Notes: generated by a model not told the origin, from the sequence alone. DNA of 64,000 nucleotides from Microbacterium sp. Se63.02b (GCF_014171575.1 NZ_CP050453.1:2170001-2234000), one strand, 5' to 3'. Shown: positions 11,626 to 23,044, numbered from the stretch's first letter. A program made the numbers and translations.

Positions 11626-12317
11626 TCAGATCGCGCGGACGATGCCGAGCGGCGTGGACTCCAGGCCCTGGCCGAGCGGGTTGTCGCCGAGGATCTTGAC
11701 GAGCCGATTCTCGCCGGCCTTGTCGAGTGTCGAACCGAGGATGTTGCCGCCCAGGTCGTTGATGTCGACGACGGCGACCTCCGCCTGGCCGCCGATGAGA
11801 GCCTTCACGCGGGCAGCGACGCCATCCGGATCCTTGGGCCCGAGCACGACAGCCTCGTTGTACGGAGGGATGGTGTGCTTGGTGGGACCGTCGATCGCCC
11901 TCGCCTTGTCGCCGGCGATGCGGTAGAAGTCACCGCGTCGGCCGAATGCCTTGGTCACCGCGGCCACGGCCGATGCGAACAGGATCCGCGGAGTGCCGCA
12001 CTCCCGCAGCGCCATCTCCATCGTCTCCGGCATGCCGAGTCCGATGCCGTACGGCGTGCGGGTGACGTACTTCGACAGGAAGAGGGCGAGCTTGCGCGGC
12101 TTGATCTCGTCGAGGCGGTAGGAGCGGCCCTGCGTGATCGCCACGATCTTCTCGGTCACGAACAACAGGTCGCCCGGCTGTACCGCATCCTTCGCGTACT
12201 CGGTGATGATGGCATCGAGGTCGTCGTCCGGCATGACCACGCGGGTGCGCAGCGGGATGCGCGCATAGCTCTTTCCGTCGACGCTCGTCTCGAGCGCCTT
12301 GCCGTCGTTCGCCTGCA

Positions 12318-12321
<4 letters not shown>
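11626..12321 (-). CDS. CofE-like (F420-0:gamma-glutamyl ligase family) protein
   Basis: This protein of about 231 residues belongs to the F420_ligase family (PF01996), whose founder CofE adds glutamate to coenzyme F420-0 with GTP. Typical segments are [51 protein letters not shown] and the C-terminal [16 protein letters not shown]. No other F420 biosynthesis gene is nearby, so an F420 role is not supported. The start is GTG 12321 or ATG 12318. Both overlap the sigA stop (12318-12320), so translation is probably coupled to sigA. Together with the nearby ATP-grasp and alr-like genes it may form a separate amino-acid ligation pathway. Confidence 0.8.
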
Positions 12322-13556
<1,235 letters not shown>

Positions 13557-13570
13557 GTTTCGCCTTTCAC

Positions 13571-13589
13571 GGGGCTGCTGTGTAGCCCC
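13571..13589. promoter_or_regulatory. small hairpin in the sigA leader
   Basis: The 6-base arms GGGGCT and AGCCCC surround a 7-base loop, 15 bases upstream of the sigA start and next to its ribosome binding site. It could affect translation initiation or mRNA stability. Only the inverted repeat is seen; function is conjecture. A second palindrome, CACACGTGTG, lies at 13673-13682 further upstream. Confidence 0.35.
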
Positions 13590-13724
13590 GGGACATTTCG
13601 GACACTAGTAAGACCCTTGTCAAGTCCAGTGCTCGAAAACACTGATTGACAACGGGTCGGAGTCCTAGTATCGCACACGTGTGGCGATGCGGACGCATTC
13701 CGGCGAAGTTCTCTCCGATCGGAG

Positions 13725-14666
13725 TCAGCCGCGGCCCGGCTTGTCTTCGTCACCGGAAGGACGAGAGGCCAGATAGCGCTCCAACTCGGCCGCCAGTTCG
13801 TCTGCACTCGGCAGGTCCCGTTCGCTGAACCCGCCCTCGTCGTAGGTGTCGTCGTCCGGATTCCGCCCCGCCATGTACGCGTCATAGCGACGCTCGAGGT
13901 TGTGCACCATCTGCTGGAGCTCGTCGTTACCGGCGACCTGTTCGTCGACGCGCGCCAGATAGTCCTCTCGGCGTTCCTGTACGGCGTCGAGCATCAGCAC
14001 GAGACCGGTCGACGCCATCAGACGCTCCGCCGCGGCGATCACAGCCTCCGGGTTCTCGGTCTCCGCCAGGTAATGCGGAACGAGCAGCACGAAGCCGACC
14101 GCGCGTTCTCCGCGCTCGACGAACCGGAACTCCAGCAGGTGCCCCGCCGTCGCAGGGACCTGGGTGCGCGGGCGCCACACCGAATGAGCGACCGTCAGCT
14201 CGCGACGGTTGCCGCTCACCGTCGTGCCGATCGGCCGGGTGTGCGGCACGGGCATGGCGATCGAGTGCACCCAGTGCAGACCGGACACCTCGAACTCCGC
14301 CGCGAGGTCGAGCACCGTGCTCGCGAAGCCGTTCCAGGCGAAGTCCGGCTCGTACCCGGCCAGAAGGAGGAACGGGCGTCCGAGGGCGTCCGTCGCGAGG
14401 GAGAGTTCGAGGCGCGGCGGACGGAACTCGGTGAGGTGGTCCTGATCGAACGCGATCACCGGGCGGCGGGCTCGATAGTCCAGGAGCGCGTCGTTGTCGA
14501 AGATGACGACCGGTTCCGGCGACGCCGTCTCGCGCAGATGATCGATCAGTCCGGACACGGCGCTGCCGGCGTCGGTGAAACCTGTCAGGAGAAGCACAAG
14601 GGGCAGGCCATGCGGCACCGTCGGCGCATTCGCGACGCGTTCGTGGATCTCACCGGAGAAGGGCAT
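13725..14666 (-). CDS. PAC2 family protein
   Basis: This 313-residue member of the PAC2 family (proteasome assembly chaperone 2-like, PF09754) is common in actinobacteria near sigA. Recognisable parts are LPLVLLLTGFTDAGSAVSGLIDHL at the start (split here over helix and loop), LLLAGYEPDFAWNGF, SGLHWVHSIAMPVPHTRP and HYLAETENPEAV. The C-terminal 60 residues are charged and predicted helical, with NLERRYDAYMAG. No catalytic residues can be assigned. The start at 14666 is preceded by an open frame that continues upstream without similarity. It is divergent from pepA and lies upstream of sigA on the same strand, about 170 bases away. Confidence 0.85.
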   Translation of the reverse strand: MPFSGEIHERVANAPTVPHGLPLVLLLTGFTDAGSAVSGLIDHLRETASPEPVVIFDNDALLDYRARRPVIAFDQDHLTEFRPPRLELSLATDALGRPFLLLAGYEPDFAWNGFASTVLDLAAEFEVSGLHWVHSIAMPVPHTRPIGTTVSGNRRELTVAHSVWRPRTQVPATAGHLLEFRFVERGERAVGFVLLVPHYLAETENPEAVIAAAERLMASTGLVLMLDAVQERREDYLARVDEQVAGNDELQQMVHNLERRYDAYMAGRNPDDDTYDEGGFSERDLPSADELAAELERYLASRPSGDEDKPGRG

Positions 14667-14779
14667 GACTCCATGCTACGAGCACGTCTCCGCGCCGGGC
14701 CCCGGCCCGTCTCGCTGAGAGCGAACACGCGGGCCGCGGGCGTACGTCCGCGCTCGGACGGTGATCCTAGGATGGAGGC

Positions 14780-16253
14780 ATGACGCTTCCCGTGCTCTCG
14801 CACACCACCGATCAGTTCCCCGGAAGCGCTGCAGATGCCGCAGTGCTCGTCGTCTCGGCTCTTCCCGAGTCGGCGGAATCGCTCGCCTCGTACCCCGGCC
14901 TCGCCGACATGCTGGCCGGGATCGGCTTCACCGGCTCAGCCGGATCCTTCGCGCGGGTCCATCTTCCCGATGTCTCTCCGGTGCCTTTCGCCGTCGTGGG
15001 CGCCGGCGACACACCGGATGCCGGCGCGGTGCGCCGTGCGGCGGGTGCGGCCCTTCGCTCGCTCACCGGATTCGACCACATCGCGCTCGGCCTCGCCGAC
15101 GGTCTCGAGACGTTCGCCGACGCGGCCGCGGAAGGCGCCGTGCTCGGCGGCCACCGCTTCGACGGCTACCGCTCCGAGAAGGGCAAGACGCGCGCGACCG
15201 CGGTCACGATCCACGCCGCGCTCACCGACGAAGGTGCTGCGCGCGCGCAGGTGATCGGCGACGCGGTGGGGCTCATCAAGGACCTGGTGAACGTCCCAGC
15301 CGAGTGGCAGAGTCCGGCCCAGCGCTCGCGCAGAGCGCAGCCGAGAGTGTCGCCGACCTCGACGTCACCGTCGACATCCTCGATGAGAAGGCGCTCGCCG
15401 ACCAGGGCTTCGGCGGCATCCTGGGTGTCGGCCAAGGCTCGGACCGGCCACCTCGACTCGTGCGCCTCGACTACTCCCCGCCGACGCCACGCGTCACATC
15501 GCTCTGGTCGGCAAGGGCATCACGTTCGACACCGGCGGGTTGTCGCTGAAGCCGGCGGCGTCGATGGTGGGCATGAAGTTCGACATGGCGGGAGCCGCGA
15601 CCTCTCTCGCGGCCCTGCGAGCGATCGCGACGCTGGGTCTCCCCGTGCACGTGACCGCGTGGCTGTGCATCACCGACAACATGCCGTCCGGCCGCGCTCT
15701 GCGCCCTGGCGACGTCATCCGCATCCTGGACGGCACGACCGTGGAGGTCCAGAACACCGACGCCGAGGGCCGCCTCGTACTCGCGGACGGACTCGTGGCG
15801 GCGAGCCGCGAGCACCCTGACGTCATCATCGACGTCGCCACGCTCACCGGCGCGATCGTCGCGGCGCTCGGCCACCGGCATACGGGTGTCTTCGGCGACG
15901 ACGACACGGTCGCGGAGTTCCTCGCCGCCGCTGAACAGGTGGATGAGCCTGCCTGGCACATGCCCCTCCCCGCCTACATGGAGGAGTCGCTCGAATCACC
16001 CATCGCCGATCTGCAGAACGCGAACATGGGAGATCGGATGGGCGGCGCGTCTTTCGCCGGGCTGTTCCTCCGCCGCTTCGTCGGTCGTACATCGGATGCC
16101 GACGACGCCCCCCGCATCCCCTGGGTGCATCTCGACATCGCGGGCTCCGGCGAGCACGCCGGCGCAGCGTACGGCTTCACTGAGAAGGGCCCAACGGGGG
16201 CGATGGTCCGATCGATCGTCGCCTTCGCCGACGCATCCCACACGGAGGCATGA
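14780..16253 (+). CDS. pepA: leucyl aminopeptidase, M17 family (two frameshifts in this sequence)
   Basis: This cytoplasmic di-manganese/zinc aminopeptidase releases N-terminal residues during peptide turnover. The metal and catalytic motifs are [24 protein letters not shown] and [14 protein letters not shown] (Lys, Asp and Glu ligands, catalytic Arg), followed by the C-terminal [15 protein letters not shown]. Two single-base losses split it. One is near 15325: one more C gives [12 protein letters not shown]. The other is in the C run 15476-15479: one more C gives [17 protein letters not shown]. Corrected length is 491 residues, normal for the family. Its stop is 3 bases before lpd, so the two are probably cotranscribed. 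Confidence 0.9.
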
Positions 16254-16256
16254 CAC

Positions 16257-17630
16257 ATGACAACCCACACCTTCGACATCGTCGTCCTGGGCGGCGGCAG
16301 CGGTGGCTACGCCGCTGCATTGCGCGCGAGTGAACTCGGCAAGTCCGTCGCCCTGATCGAGAAGGACAAGGTCGGCGGCACCTGCCTGCACCGCGGATGC
16401 ATCCCCACCAAGGCGCTGCTGCACGCGGCCGAGGTCGCAGAGCACGTGCGCGACGCCGCATCGGTCGGCGTCACCGCGACGTTGGAGGGCATCGATCCCG
16501 CCGGAGTCCGCGCCTACCGCGAAGGGATCGTCGCCAAGAAGTTCAAGGGTCTCGAAGGGCTCGTCAAGGCGCGCGGCATCACGACCGTCGCCGGCCTCGG
16601 TCGGCTCAACCCCGACCGCAGCGTGAGTGTGGGTGACGACGTGTACGTCGGCGCCGACGTCGTGCTCGCGACCGGCTCTTACAGCCGTTCGCTCCCCGGG
16701 CTCGACATCGGCGGTCGGATCCTCACGAGCGAGCAGGCGCTGGCACTCGACGTCATCCCCGAACGCGTCCTCATCCTGGGTGGAGGCGTGATCGGCGTCG
16801 AGTTCGCCAGCGTGTGGCGGTCGTTCGGTTCAGAGGTGACGATCATCGAGGCCTTGCCGCACCTGGTTCCGAATGAGGACATCACCCTCAGCAAGGGGCT
16901 GGAGCGTGCGTTCCGTCGCCGCGGGATCCAGTACTCCCTCGGCATCCGGTTCCAGAGTGCTCGGCAGGATGACGCGTCCGTCACCGTCACGCTCGAGGAC
17001 GGCAAGGAGTTCTCCGCCGACTACCTCCTGGTGGCCGTCGGACGCGGTCCGGTCACCGCCGATCTCGGTTTCGAGGAAGCCGGCGTGACTCTGGATCGCG
17101 GCTTCGTCACCGTGGACGAGGAGCTGCGCACCGGGGCGCCCGGCGTGTGGGCGGTCGGTGACATCGTTCCGGGACTCCAGCTCGCCCACCGCGGCTTCCA
17201 GCAGGGCATCGCCGTCGCTGAGCGCATCTCGGGCATGTCGCCCGCGAACATCCCCGACGCGCAGATCCCGAAGGTCACCTACTCGAGCCCCGAAGTCGCA
17301 TCCGTCGGCCTCAGCGAGGCCGCGGCGGCGGAAGAGCATGGTGCGGACGCCATCGTCGCCTACGAGTACAACCTCGCAGGCAACGGGAAGAGTGAGATCA
17401 TCGGGACGAGCGGTCTCGTGAAGGTCGTCCGTCTCAAGGACGGCCCGGTCGTGGGTGTCCATCTGCTCGGCGATCGGGTGGGAGAACTCATCACCGAAGG
17501 CCAGCTCGCCGTCGCCTGGGAGGCGCACCCGGAAGACATCGCCCCGCTGATCCACGCCCACCCGACCCAGAGCGAGGCACTCGGCGAAGCCTTCCTGGCA
17601 CTGGCCGGCAAGCCCCTGCACGCCCTCTGA
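16257..17630 (+). CDS. lpd: dihydrolipoyl dehydrogenase (E3)
   Basis: This FAD enzyme reoxidises dihydrolipoamide of the pyruvate and 2-oxoglutarate dehydrogenase complexes with NAD+. It is 457 residues. The FAD-binding motif is VVLGGGSGGYAAALRA, the redox disulfide is GGTCLHRGC (Cys43/Cys48), the NAD site is LILGGGVIGVEFAS, the second FAD motif is VWAVGDIVPG, and the active-site HAHPTQSEAL lies at the C-terminus. It sits between pepA (3-base gap) and the E2 gene sucB, 67 bases downstream, consistent with an operon for 2-oxoacid oxidation. Confidence 0.96.
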   Translation: MTTHTFDIVVLGGGSGGYAAALRASELGKSVALIEKDKVGGTCLHRGCIPTKALLHAAEVAEHVRDAASVGVTATLEGIDPAGVRAYREGIVAKKFKGLEGLVKARGITTVAGLGRLNPDRSVSVGDDVYVGADVVLATGSYSRSLPGLDIGGRILTSEQALALDVIPERVLILGGGVIGVEFASVWRSFGSEVTIIEALPHLVPNEDITLSKGLERAFRRRGIQYSLGIRFQSARQDDASVTVTLEDGKEFSADYLLVAVGRGPVTADLGFEEAGVTLDRGFVTVDEELRTGAPGVWAVGDIVPGLQLAHRGFQQGIAVAERISGMSPANIPDAQIPKVTYSSPEVASVGLSEAAAAEEHGADAIVAYEYNLAGNGKSEIIGTSGLVKVVRLKDGPVVGVHLLGDRVGELITEGQLAVAWEAHPEDIAPLIHAHPTQSEALGEAFLALAGKPLHAL

Positions 17631-17697
17631 GCACCAACCGGTGCCCGAGTCACTAAGCTAGACAAGCGTCATACAACTTCCTGAAGGAGACTCAGTC

Positions 17698-19421
17698 ATG
17701 AGCACATCCGTGGTCCTCCCCGCTCTCGGCGAGAGCGTCACAGAGGGTACGGTCACCCGTTGGCTCAAGCAGGTGGGAGACACCGTGCAGGCAGATGAGG
17801 GCCTGCTCGAGATCTCGACCGACAAGGTCGACACCGAGATCCCCTCCCCTGTCACCGGTGTGATCGAGGAGATCCTCGTGGCCGAGGACGAGACCGTCGA
17901 GGTCGGCGCCCTCCTCGCGCGCATCGGCGACGGCAGCGGAGCAGCTCCTGCTGCGGACGCTCCCGAAGCCGCTGCGCCCGCTGCCGAAGAAGCACCGGCC
18001 GAGGCCGCGCCCGCCGCCGAGGCTCCCGCGCCCGAGACGCCGGCCGCAGAGACGCCGGCACCCGAAGCAGCCCCGGCAGCACCGGCCGGAGACGCGACCG
18101 ACATCGTGCTTCCCGAACTGGGCGAGAGCGTCACCGAAGGCACCGTCACCCGCTGGCTGAAGCAGGTCGGCGACACCGTCGCGGTGGACGAGGCTCTGCT
18201 GGAGATCTCGACCGACAAGGTCGACACCGAGATCCCGTCGCCGATCGCCGGTGTGCTGCAGGAGATCGTCGCCGCGGAGGATGAGACGGTCGCCGTCGGC
18301 GCCGTGCTCGCACGTGTCGGCTCGGGTGCCGCTCCTGCCGCCCCCGCCGAAGCGCCTGCTGCTCCCGCCGCGGAAGCGCCCGCTGCTCCGGCACCCGCCG
18401 CTGCTGCTCCGGCACCCGCCGCTGCTGCTCCGGCACCTGCAGCCGCTCCGCAACACCTGCAGCCGCTCCCGCGCCTGCCGAAACTCCGGCCGCACCGAAG
18501 CTCACGCTGCCGACCGAGAGCGACAACCTCTACGTCACGCCGCTGGTCCGCCGGCTGGCTGCCCAGCAGGGTGTGGATCTCGCCTCCGTCAAGGGCACCG
18601 GCGTGGGTGGCCGCATCCGCAAGGAAGACGTCCTCAAGGCTGCGGAGACCGCAGCGACCGCCCCCGCGGCTTCCGCTGCGGCTCCCGCTCCGCTGGAGGT
18701 CTCTCCGCTGCGCGGCACGACGCAGCCGATGTCGCGTCTGCGCAAGGTGCTCGCAAAGCGCGCCGTGGAGTCGATGCAGCAGACCGCTCAGCTCACGACA
18801 GTCGTCGAGGTCGACGTCACCGCCCTCTCGGAGTACCGCGACAGCGTGAAGGCGTCGTTCCTCGAGAAGACGGGCGACAAGCTCTCGTTCCTCCCGTTCT
18901 TCGCGCTCGCGACCGCCGAGGCTCTGCAGGCGTTCCCGATCGTGAACGCGACCGTCGACGGCGAGAACATCGTCTACCCGGCGAGCGAGAACGTCTCGAT
19001 CGCGGTCGACACCGAGCGTGGCCTGCTCACGCCAGTTCTCCGGGATGCGGCCTCGAAGAACATCGCCGAGATCGCTCACGAGATCGCCGACCTCGCCGCG
19101 CGCACCCGCGACAACAAGCTGAAGCCCGACGAGCTCGCCGGTGGCACGTTCACCCTCACCAACACCGGTTCGCGCGGCGCGTTGTTCGACACGCCCGTCG
19201 TCTTCCTCCCGCAGTCCGCGATCCTCGGAACGGGCACCGTCGTCAAGCGTCCCGGTCTGGTGAAGGTCGGAGGTGCAGACGCCATCGCCATCCGGTCCTA
19301 CGTGTATCTCGCCCTGTCGTATGATCACCGGATCATCGACGGTGCGGACGCCGCCCGCTTCCTCGGCGCGGTCAAGTCTCGACTCGAGTCGGCGCAGTTC
19401 GCCTCTCAGCTCGGCGCCTGA
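17698..19421 (+). CDS. sucB: 2-oxoacid dehydrogenase E2 acyltransferase, two lipoyl domains (frameshifted copy)
   Basis: This is the core E2 enzyme transferring acyl groups from E1 to CoA. Two lipoyl domains are present, with the lipoylated Lys in [12 protein letters not shown] at Lys43 and Lys174. They are separated by Ala/Pro-rich linkers. A peripheral-subunit-binding domain follows ([15 protein letters not shown] ... [10 protein letters not shown]), then the catalytic domain ending in [17 protein letters not shown]. The frame breaks at 18450 in the second Ala/Pro linker: one more G gives [16 protein letters not shown] and 574 residues in all. Succinyl- versus acetyl-transferase cannot be decided from the sequence; actinobacterial annotation usually calls this type SucB. 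A ribosome binding site GAAGGAG precedes the ATG. Confidence 0.9.
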
Positions 19422-19428
19422 CAGAGAA

Positions 19429-20898
19429 TCATCCTGGCTGGTCCGCGACGTCATACACGTCGCGGACCAGCCATTTCTCATGTGCGCGGATGAGCACGAC
19501 CATGAGTTGCTCGGCTGTGTCCGCATCCGCCTTCCCCTCCGCTGTCGGGTCGACGAGGAGTCGCACCACGGCGACATCTCCGTACTCGTCAACCAACTCG
19601 ATTCCCGGCGAGGCATCGGCGGCCGCGCCGAGTGCGGCGACCACGCCTTCTGCCCCGGCCGCCACTCCCTCGGCGCAGGTCGCATCCCCGAGCGCGACAA
19701 TCTGCGATCGTCTCGAGCACGGCAACGGCCGCAACCTCGGGGCTGGGGTCGGTCGGCGACGAGACCGGGGGTGTCGGCACGGCGCCGGACTCGTCAGATC
19801 CGCCTTCTCCGAGGTCGCTCTGATCCGCCCGCGTATCGCCCGGGCGACGTGGCGTACCGGGGGCGTCCGGTCGCGTGTCCGCAACCGCATGGCGAGACCT
19901 GTCCTCGGGTGCGCCCTCCGCACCTCCGACCGGCCAGAGCATTCCGCCCACGAGCACGGCCGCAGCAGCCGTCCCCGCGATGATCATCGCCCGCCGCCGT
20001 CTACCACGCCGCATGTCAGCCGGGCTGGTTCCCGCCTTCTGAGGCGCTCGTCGCGGCCGCCACACAGACCTGAAGAGTTCCTCGGCGCGGGCGACGACCG
20101 CGGTGACACCAGCCTGCAGGCCGAGAGCGACCCGACCGAGGCCGCTTGTCGCCGTGTCGGCCTCGGATCTGCGTCGCAGCTCCGCGCGCGGTGAGGTCTG
20201 TCCGCGTGGCCTGAGGGCGTGAAGGACGTCACTCGGGGCTTCTGGCGCGTGCAGGCTGAGATCGAGGGGCTGCGGTGCGGCCACGTTCAACAGCTCGACC
20301 TCCCCGCCTCGAGCAGCTTCCGCGGAACCCGGGGCTGACCTGCCGAGCTCGCGAGTGCGCGCTCCACCACTCCCAGAGCACGCACCATGACCTTGTCGAA
20401 GCTGTGCTCCGACAGGCGGGCGACGACCGCCTCCGCTCCCGCGCGAGCGTCGGTCCCTGCACCGAAGACGAACACCGGTCGTCCACCATCGGTCAACCAC
20501 CACTCGCCCCCGCTGGCCCCCTCGACGCCGATCTCGTCCAGCCCTCGCAGCATGCTGATCACGAGGGTGGTCGACTCTCCCGGCGTCAGCGGTGCGTCCG
20601 CAGCCACGCGGCGGACCACGAACGCCGATATCCGTTCCGTGCACCACGGGAGCAGCACGTCGTGTCCTCCCCTGCGGCGGATCACGTCGATCGGTGCCGC
20701 GATGTGCTCGGCACCGGCATAGCGCCAGCCGACCCAGCCGTCGAGTTCCTCGGCATCCCGGCGCACGGCAACCGCGCTCCCACACGTCACCAGTGACCCG
20801 GGGAAAGGCCCCTCCGCCGGGTCGAGCGTCCGGACCACGCGATGCGCTCTCGGAACGAGCGCCGTCTCCCCCGACTCCTCGGTCCTGATGTCTGCCAT
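19429..20898 (-). CDS. uncharacterised single-pass membrane protein (two compensating frameshifts)
   Basis: I do not recognise a characterised family. The reconstructed protein (489 residues from MADIRTEESGE; an ATG six codons earlier is possible) has an N-terminal cytoplasmic domain of about 290 residues with TPGESTTLVISMLRGLDEIGVEGA. One membrane segment, AMIIAGTAAAAVLVGGMLWP, is preceded by RRGRRRR. A low-complexity Pro/Ser/Asp stretch follows. The extracytoplasmic end is LVDEYGDVAVVRLLVDP to KWLVRDVYDVADQPG. Two indels interrupt it: a missing base at the C run 20302-20305 and an extra base at 19686-19689. After both corrections the length is a whole number of codons. Its last codons overlap a terminator hairpin, and it converges on sucB with only 7 bases between stops. 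Confidence 0.68.
19435..19473. terminator. terminator hairpin overlapping the 3' end of the membrane-protein gene
   Basis: A GC-rich inverted repeat of about 17 bases (GGCTGGTCCGCGACGT and its complement around CATAC) starts 14 bases after the sucB stop. Its reverse-strand copy encodes the last residues of the convergent gene. It probably ends the sucB transcript, and may also end the opposite one. Confidence 0.75.
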
Positions 20899-21058
20899 TC
20901 CTCCATCACAGCTCACCTGCCGGCGCGCGTTCTTCGTTCCTGGGCGATGTGCGTCGATATCGCTCGAAGTCCCGATGTGCAGGAGCAGTCCGCCCGCCCG
21001 CTCCGCTTCACGCGAACGTCGACATCACGCGGCCCGCGGACTCGGTAGGCTGGTCTCC

Positions 21059-21769
21059 ATGGCAAAGCGTGCTCCTGAACCCGAAAAGCGTCCTGGGTTC
21101 TTCTCCCAGATCAAGTCCCTCTTCCGGTTCACCCGCGAGGCCTACCCGTGGCTTCCCTGGGCGCAGCTCGCGATCCTCCTCGGCGGCGTCCTGATCGGTC
21201 TGCTTGCCGGATACCTCATTCCGCCGTTCCAGATCTGGACGCTCATCCTGTGGGGCGTCACCGGGCTCATGCTGGGCATCCTCGGTGCGCTCTTCCTCAT
21301 GACGCGCATGTCGACGTCGGCGATGTACACGAAGATCGACGGCATGCCCGGCGCCACCGGCCACGTGCTCAGCACGAGCCTCGGCCGTAGCTGGCAGGCG
21401 TCGGAGACTCCCGTCGGCATCAACCCCAAGACGCAGGAAGCCGTCTACCGCACGATCGGCCGTGGCGGCATCGTGGTGGTCGGCGAAGGTGCGCGTGGTC
21501 GACTCACCCGGCTGGTGAACGAAGAGCGCAGCAAGGCTCAGCGCGTCGCGCACGGCGTTCCCGTCACGGTCCTCTACGTGGGGCACGGCGACGATGAAGT
21601 CGCGATCGCCGACCTCGCGAAGACCATCAAGAAGCTCCCCAAGGCGATCGACAAGGCGACGATGGCCGCTGTCATCCGCCGCGTCGACTCGGTGTCGCAG
21701 TCGCTGTCGTCGCTGCCGATCCCGAAGGGGATCGATCCGACCAAGGTGCGCTCCCAGCGTCCACGCTGA
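21059..21769 (+). CDS. DUF4191 family membrane protein
   Basis: This 236-residue actinobacterial membrane protein belongs to the DUF4191 family, function unknown. The start MAKRAPEPEKRPGFF was chosen because the open frame upstream has no similarity. Two adjacent transmembrane helices lie at about residues 33-80 (LAILLGGVLIGLLAGYLI and a second beginning ILWGVTGLMLG). A soluble C-terminal domain with VYRTIGRGGIVVVGEGAR and TVLYVGHGDDEV follows, facing the cytoplasm. In related genomes DUF4191 genes lie near lipoate, sucB and glnA genes, as here. A terminator follows at 21792. Confidence 0.85.
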   Translation: MAKRAPEPEKRPGFFSQIKSLFRFTREAYPWLPWAQLAILLGGVLIGLLAGYLIPPFQIWTLILWGVTGLMLGILGALFLMTRMSTSAMYTKIDGMPGATGHVLSTSLGRSWQASETPVGINPKTQEAVYRTIGRGGIVVVGEGARGRLTRLVNEERSKAQRVAHGVPVTVLYVGHGDDEVAIADLAKTIKKLPKAIDKATMAAVIRRVDSVSQSLSSLPIPKGIDPTKVRSQRPR

Positions 21770-21791
21770 GTCTCCGTACCGCAGAAGCACG

Positions 21792-21831
21792 CAGAACGCG
21801 GCCGTCCTCCTCGGAGGGCGGCCGCGTTCTG
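21792..21831. terminator. terminator between DUF4191 and rimK genes
   Basis: Perfect 13-base arms (21792-21804 and 21819-21831), continued inward by CCTCC/GGAGG, form a long GC hairpin between the convergent stops at 21769 and 21837. Confidence 0.8.
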
Positions 21832-21836
21832 TGTGC

Positions 21837-23024
21837 TCACTCGGAGAGCGGCTGCCGTGGCAGACGACGGACCTTCGCGCGGCGTCGACGACGCTCGGGA
21901 ACCATCGAGCGCATCTCGTCGAGCTTGCCGAAGCAGAACAGCCGGTCGTCGGCCTCCAGAACGACGTGCTTGCGGGGGTTGGGGATCACGCTGACCCCGC
22001 GGTGGAGCGTGAGCACCGTGATGTCCCGCTCCCAGAGCCCCGCTTCGCCCAGGGTCTTCCCCACCAGATCGACAGCGCCGTGCACCATCAGCTCTGCGAC
22101 GCCGTAGCCCGTCGAGACCGTGAGCCGCTGGCGCACATCGATCTCGGGGAACGCGACCTGTCCGGCGATGTAGTCGATGATGGCACCCGCCACGTCGAGC
22201 TTGGTCGCGGTCTCGATGCCCTGAAGGCCCGGCGAGGAGTTGACCTCCATCACGAGCGGTCCGTCGTCGCCCTCCAGCATGTCGACGCCCGCGACGCGCA
22301 GGCCCAGGAACTAGGCCCAGCGCACGGCGGCGCGCTCGTACACGGGGTCGAGTTCGATGGCCTCGACCGAGCCGCCCCGATGCACGTTCGACCGGAACTC
22401 ATCACCGGCGGCGGAACGCCGCATCGCGGCGACCACGCGGTCGCCGACGACCAGCGCGCGGATGTCGCGACCACGACTCTCGGAGATGAACTTCTGGATC
22501 AGCACGTTCTGCTTGGTGGAGTGCAGCGTCTCGATGATCGCCTCCGCGACCTTCACCTGGGGGGCGAGGATCACACCGATGCCCTGAGTACCCTCGAGCA
22601 GCTTGATGACGACGGGTGCCCCGCCGACGCGCTCGATCGCCGGACGCACGTCGGCACGGTTGCGGACGAACGCGGTCGGCGGCATCGCGATGTTGTGCCG
22701 GGAGAGGATCTGGTTGGCGCGGAGCTTGTCGCGGGCGCTCGAGATGCCGTTCGCGGTGTTCGGCGTGTAGACGTCCATCTGTTCGAACTGCCGCACGACC
22801 GCGGTGCCGAAGTAGGTGATCGAGTTGCCGATGCGCGGCAGGATCGCGTCGTAGTCGCTGAGCTGCCGACCTCGATAGTGGAGGTCGGGTTCATCCGAGG
22901 TCAGATCTATCGCGAAGCGCAGCGTGTTGAGCACCTTCACGTTGTGCCCGCGCTGGAGCGCTGCTGCACGCAGACGCTGGGTGGAGTACGCCTGCGGCGC
23001 GCGGGAGAGCACTGCGATCTTCAC
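21837..23024 (-). CDS. rimK: RimK-type alpha-L-glutamate ligase with TrkA-C/RCK_C-like C-terminus, in-frame TAG
   Basis: RimK is an ATP-grasp ligase that adds glutamates to ribosomal protein S6 in proteobacteria. Family landmarks are [33 protein letters not shown], the ATP-grasp part [17 protein letters not shown] and the Mg site [17 protein letters not shown]. After about residue 290 there is an extension of roughly 100 residues, [20 protein letters not shown] to [15 protein letters not shown], that looks like an RCK_C (TrkA-C) ligand-binding domain. A TAG codon (plus-strand CTA at 22311-22313) interrupts the frame between AAVRWA and [15 protein letters not shown] (Gln) one transition away would restore it. 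The protein would be 395 residues. It is divergent from the RimB-like protease, 20 bases apart. Confidence 0.83.
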
Positions 23025-23044
23025 GGGGGATTTTTCCTGCCAGG

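Noticed and set aside
13640..13672. Forward promoter TTGACA...TAGTAT upstream of 13725
   Set aside because: The spacer is only 14 bases and it would transcribe antisense into the PAC2 gene.
17658..19700. Ala/Gly/Ser-rich 680-codon frame antisense to sucB
   Set aside because: Its low-complexity repeats are only the reverse of the Ala/Pro linkers of sucB.
22311..22313. TAG in rimK read as pyrrolysine or a recoded codon
   Set aside because: No sign of a pyrrolysine system, the position is not conserved for a special residue, and TAG or TGA ends other genes normally here.
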